Shown: positions 60,861 through 64,000 of the stretch, one piece after another
Layout: each line of letters begins with the position of its first letter
How positions within the stretch are numbered: position 1 is the first letter of the stretch
NCBI GenBank assembly: GCA_005884665.1
Contig: VBAT01000010.1
Location: 538,662-602,661 of the forward strand
Direction of reading: 5' to 3'
DNA: 64,000 nucleotides
Origin: Bacteroidota bacterium
GTDB lineage: Bacteria; Bacteroidota; Bacteroidia; Chitinophagales; Chitinophagaceae
Position numbers and translations under genes: made by a program
Notes under the pieces: model-generated
What the model saw: the letters and a program-made list of their open reading frames with translations, nothing else
Databases searched by the model: none
What the model was told of the DNA's origin: nothing

Positions 60861-61787
60861 ATGAAAGATTATTCAAAACAGTTCGAGTCAGTTGGAGGCG
60901 ACATAGGTGCGGGTTCTAAGACCCCTCCTTGGGGGGTAGGGGGGCCGGGGGGGCCGGGACGAGCGGGTATCGCCATACAAGGCTATCAAGGCAGCTTTCA
61001 TCAGGTTGCGGCTCAATTGTTCTATGGTAAAAATGTACAGGTGATTCCCTGCGATACATTCAGGGAAGTAGTGAAGCTGGCAGAAAATAAAAAAGAAAGC
61101 GGGGGTGGTATAATGGCGATCGAAAATTCGATTGCAGGAAGCATACTGGCGAACTATAACCTGTTACAAAAATCAAACCTGAAGATCATTGGTGAAATTT
61201 ACCTGCAAATAAGACAAAACCTGTTGGTCAATCCCGGGGTAAAGTTGGCAGATATACGCGAAGTACATTCACATACGATGGCATTACAGCAATGTTATGG
61301 TTTTTTAGATAAACACAAATGGAAGCTGGTCGAGACAGAAGACACGGCCCTGAGTGCAAAACATATTCATCAGCACAAAAGCAAACATATTGCCGCCATC
61401 GCAAGCAGGCTTGCTGCTGAATTATATGAGTTGGACGTCCTGGCCCCCAATATTCAAACTTTGAAGAATAATTATACCCGTTTCCTCGTAGTGCAGCGGC
61501 AGGATATGGCACGACCGGTGAATGATGCCAACAAGGCTTCGGTGAATTTTCATACCGACCATTCGCGCGGCAGCCTGGCAAAAGTGCTGATGAAAATCGC
61601 CGAAGGCGGAATTAATTTAAGCAAACTACAAAGCTTTCCCATTCCCGGAAGCGATTTTAAATACAGCTTTCATGCGGATATGGAATTCGATAGTATTGGG
61701 CAGTTTGAAAAAGTGATGGAAGTAATAAGACCACTGACGGAAGAAATCAAAATTTATGGTGTCTATAAAAGAGGAGTGTGGAAATAA
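60861..61787 (+). CDS. pheA: Prephenate dehydratase, with repeat-derived N-terminal extension
   Basis: Converts prephenate to phenylpyruvate for phenylalanine synthesis. Residues about 36-308 match a monofunctional dehydratase with ACT domain: IAIQGYQGSFHQVAA opening, GGIMAIENSIAGS, 'HSHTMALQQCYGFL', 'TRFLVVQRQ', then the regulatory ACT part (HSRGSLAKVLMKIAEGGINLSKLQSFPIPG). Homologs start near the IAIQG strand. The first 35 residues here, including SKTPPWGVGGPGGPGRAG, come from a CCCCTCC/GGGGGG-type repeat read in frame. No ATG, GTG or TTG lies between the repeat and the core, so the extension is needed for a start. An aminotransferase follows downstream. Confidence 0.92.
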   Translation: MKDYSKQFESVGGDIGAGSKTPPWGVGGPGGPGRAGIAIQGYQGSFHQVAAQLFYGKNVQVIPCDTFREVVKLAENKKESGGGIMAIENSIAGSILANYNLLQKSNLKIIGEIYLQIRQNLLVNPGVKLADIREVHSHTMALQQCYGFLDKHKWKLVETEDTALSAKHIHQHKSKHIAAIASRLAAELYELDVLAPNIQTLKNNYTRFLVVQRQDMARPVNDANKASVNFHTDHSRGSLAKVLMKIAEGGINLSKLQSFPIPGSDFKYSFHADMEFDSIGQFEKVMEVIRPLTEEIKIYGVYKRGVWK

Positions 61788-61805
61788 TGAATAAATGACT
61801 TATCA

Positions 61806-63305
61806 ATGAAGCCAGTAACAGCCATATTGTTTTTCCTTCTCACCATCCCCGGTTTGTGCCAGCAACAACCGGCAGAAAAGCCACGGACCATCATTACGAC
61901 AGACGGGGAGATCGATGATGTCGATTCATTTATAAGAATGTTGTTGTATTCAAATGAATTTACGATCGAGGGTTTGGTCTATAGCAGTTCGATGTGGCAT
62001 TACAAAGGAGATGACAGGGGAACCAAGTTTATTTCCGAAATGGAAATGACAAAAAGAATGTATGGCGAAAAAACAAGCTTGCGCTGGCCGGGCACTTCCT
62101 GGATGAGCGATCTGATAAATGCTTATGAAAAAGTATATCCTAAACTAAGCACGCATGCTAAAGGTTTTCCAACGGCGGCTTATTTGCGAACTCTTGTCAA
62201 GGTGGGTAATATAGATTTTGAAGGTGAAATGGATCACGATACAGAAGGTTCAGATTTTATAAAAAAGAAACTGCTGGATAATACCAGGTCGCCCATTTAT
62301 TTACAGGTCTGGGGTGGAACTAATACCATTGCGAGAGCATTGAAGTCTATCGAAGATCAATATAAAAATACCGGCGAATGGCAAAGGATCTATAAAAAAG
62401 TATGCGACAAAGCAATTATTTATGCTATCCTCGACCAGGACGCCACCTACAGAAATTATATTTCAATACACTGGAAAGATGTCAGGATTTATTATAACGC
62501 CAGCCAGTTCTGGTGCCTGGCATATGGATGGAAAAGAGCGATGGATAAAAGTTTATATCCATTGTTCGAGGGAAAATTTATGAGCGCGAACATTATTAAT
62601 AACCACGGCCCATTGACAAAAATGTATTACAGTTATGGCGACGGTCAAAAGCAGGCGGGAGACAGCGAGCATGTACATGGTGATATCACCCGGATAAAAA
62701 ACGGGCAATGGGGAAGCTTTGATCAATACGATTTTATTTCAGAAGGAGATTCACCTGCCTTCCTTCATTTGATCAATGTGGGATTAGACAATCTTCAGCA
62801 TCCCGAATATGGCGGGTGGGGAGGACGATTAAAACAATCAAAGGCTAATCCGAATCGCTGGGAAGATGGACAGGAAACCGCCGATTACAATCCTATAACT
62901 AATAAAATGGATGCAGCCTATGCGCAGGTGCGATGGCTGGAAGCTATTCAAATGGATTTTGCTGCCCGCGCCGACTGGTGCGTCAAAGATTTCAGGCAGG
63001 CCAATCATGCACCGAAAGTACTGGTAAAGAAAGAGAATTTATTTGTGGCACCGGGGCAGACGATAGATATCGAGGCTATTGCAACCGATCCTGATGGAGA
63101 CAACGTGAATTTTTCTTTCTGGCAATATGTAGAAGCCGGAAGCTCGAGGGAAAAAGTAAATATCAAGGCCATCAGCGGAAAAGCCACGGTGACGATTCCT
63201 TCCTCGGTGAAAAGAGGTGACACCATTCATATCATTGTCGAGGCAATAGATAATGGAGTGCCGGCATTGACAAGGTACCAGCGAATAATACTGACAGTTA
63301 AATAA
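61806..63305 (+). CDS. Secreted nucleoside-hydrolase-like protein (DUF1593)
   Basis: 499 residues with a signal peptide (VTAILFFLLTIPGLCQ). The N-terminal domain opens TIITTDGEIDDVDSFIRMLL, a variant of the D-x-D-x-x-x-DD metal site of nucleoside hydrolases (PF07632/DUF1593, Sde182-like). A C-terminal Ig-like module follows (about residues 400-499: 'VFVAPGQTIDIEAIATDPDGDNVNFSFWQYV'). Family members are exported carbohydrate-associated proteins of unproven activity. It begins 18 bases after pheA and precedes the aminotransferase, interrupting what looks like an aromatic amino-acid run; whether it is co-transcribed is unknown. Confidence 0.85.
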   Translation: MKPVTAILFFLLTIPGLCQQQPAEKPRTIITTDGEIDDVDSFIRMLLYSNEFTIEGLVYSSSMWHYKGDDRGTKFISEMEMTKRMYGEKTSLRWPGTSWMSDLINAYEKVYPKLSTHAKGFPTAAYLRTLVKVGNIDFEGEMDHDTEGSDFIKKKLLDNTRSPIYLQVWGGTNTIARALKSIEDQYKNTGEWQRIYKKVCDKAIIYAILDQDATYRNYISIHWKDVRIYYNASQFWCLAYGWKRAMDKSLYPLFEGKFMSANIINNHGPLTKMYYSYGDGQKQAGDSEHVHGDITRIKNGQWGSFDQYDFISEGDSPAFLHLINVGLDNLQHPEYGGWGGRLKQSKANPNRWEDGQETADYNPITNKMDAAYAQVRWLEAIQMDFAARADWCVKDFRQANHAPKVLVKKENLFVAPGQTIDIEAIATDPDGDNVNFSFWQYVEAGSSREKVNIKAISGKATVTIPSSVKRGDTIHIIVEAIDNGVPALTRYQRIILTVK

Positions 63306-63344
63306 ACATACTAAAGGAAAAAACGACAGAATAAACAAGAGATC

Positions 63345-64000
63345 ATGATTCAGACAGCGAAAAGACTAGAAGGCATAGGCGAATATTATTTCTCACAGAA
63401 ACTGCGGGAGATCGACGAATTGAACAGGCAGGGAAAAAATATTATCAATCTGGGGATCGGTAGTCCTGATCAGCCGCCGCATCCCGAGGTGATCAAAACG
63501 TTGCAGGAGGAAAGTGCAAAGCCAAATGTGCATGCTTACCAGTCATACAAAGGATCTCCTGTTTTGAGAAAAGCAGTTAGCGACTGGTACAAAAAATGGT
63601 ATGATGTGCAACTGGACGCAGATGCTGAAGTATTACCACTGATCGGGAGCAAGGAAGGTATCATGCACATATGCATGACTTATCTTGATAAAGGGGATGA
63701 AGTGTTAGTGCCTGATCCCGGCTATCCGACTTATCGAAGCGCAGTGAAACTGGCCGGGGGCAAATGCGTGGATTATAAATTGAAAGAGAGTCATCGCTAC
63801 GAACCGGATTTTGACAAGCTGGAAAAAAGAAAATTGAAGAAAGTGAAACTGATGTTTGTCAACTATCCGCAGATGCCGACAGGACAGTTGCCTTCAAAAG
63901 AATTATTTGAAAAGATCGTTGCGTTTGGACGGAAACACAAGATATTGATCATTCATGATAACCCTTATAGTTTTATTTTGAATGAAAACCCCATGAGCCT
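63345..64000 (+). CDS. Class I/II PLP aminotransferase, N-terminal part (cut by window edge)
   Basis: Starts at ATG 63345 (MIQTAKRLEGIGEYYFSQKL) and runs off the right edge after 218 codons; not in the ORF track for that reason. Family landmarks are INLGIGSPDQPPHPEVI, LIGSKEGIMHI and the substrate/PLP loop 'VNYPQMPTGQLP', IIHDNPYSFI. Its position downstream of pheA suggests a role in phenylalanine/tyrosine transamination, which is inference. The active-site lysine lies beyond the window. Confidence 0.9.
   Translation, partial: MIQTAKRLEGIGEYYFSQKLREIDELNRQGKNIINLGIGSPDQPPHPEVIKTLQEESAKPNVHAYQSYKGSPVLRKAVSDWYKKWYDVQLDADAEVLPLIGSKEGIMHICMTYLDKGDEVLVPDPGYPTYRSAVKLAGGKCVDYKLKESHRYEPDFDKLEKRKLKKVKLMFVNYPQMPTGQLPSKELFEKIVAFGRKHKILIIHDNPYSFILNENPMS

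Noticed and set aside
1-64000. Prophage, insertion sequence, toxin-antitoxin or defence island
   Set aside because: No transposase, integrase, phage structural, restriction or paired small-toxin genes could be recognised in any frame of the track.

Overview
The window looks like chromosome from a Bacteroidota bacterium, most likely Chitinophagaceae (inference from gene content; no marker search could be run). The evidence includes proteins with type IX secretion sorting tails, a TonB-dependent receptor, DUF2807/head-GIN proteins, a DUF4954 protein, eukaryote-type NADP isocitrate dehydrogenase, a tRNA with no encoded CCA, few Shine-Dalgarno sites, and several TAnnTTTG boxes (the Bacteroidota -7 element) just upstream of start codons. 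I see no prophage, insertion sequence, CRISPR array or plasmid function. This is core chromosome whose spacers are packed with repeats.

Layout. 1-8.7 kb: 5' part of ahcY, small unknown genes, a GNAT enzyme, icd, a Crp/Fnr regulator, then a manganese module (DtxR/MntR-type repressor, Nramp transporter, UspA domain) with a palindromic operator. 8.9-14 kb: a disrupted alpha-glucan phosphorylase, ispH and a GH13 amylase. 14-19.8 kb: a Deg protease, a LuxC-type reductase facing a ferredoxin, and a ddl-PASTA-rhodanese run. 19.9-24.6 kb: a TonB receptor under a TPP riboswitch, then three tandem DUF2807 paralogs. 24.8-28 kb: initiator tRNA followed by a 121-bp tandem array of degenerate tRNA 3' halves, then era and der. 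28-33 kb: two 761-residue secreted T9SS paralogs. 33-42 kb: DUF4954, glmS, mgtE, a SET protein, a CHRD lipoprotein and an acyltransferase-like membrane protein. 42-54 kb: mutS with an early nonsense codon, CotH, a serine hydrolase, a SpoU methyltransferase, ubiA-like, ruvX, def, rluD-like and lipB. 54-64 kb: an ACC-deaminase-like enzyme, a nucleotidyltransferase, an ECF sigma gene overlapping a membrane protein that joins an anti-sigma-like N-terminus to a trypsin-like protease, a DEAD-box helicase, prephenate dehydratase, a nucleoside-hydrolase-like secreted protein and the start of an aminotransferase.

Two themes go beyond ordinary annotation. First, the spacers carry several repeat families. 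One has many different sequences but keeps a strict 7-bp period, usually as inverted arms. Others are palindromes, and some have entered genes in frame (lipB, the DUF4954 gene, the 5' end of pheA) or sit inside tRNA-derived and riboswitch structures. Second, three genes look broken: mutS (nonsense just before the mismatch-recognition motif), glgP (internal deletion with frameshift) and the Nramp-UspA gene (frameshift). Either the assembly has errors or this lineage is degrading genes, possibly with a mutator phenotype.

All calls come from reading the sequence and recalled family motifs. Family assignments were not checked by search.
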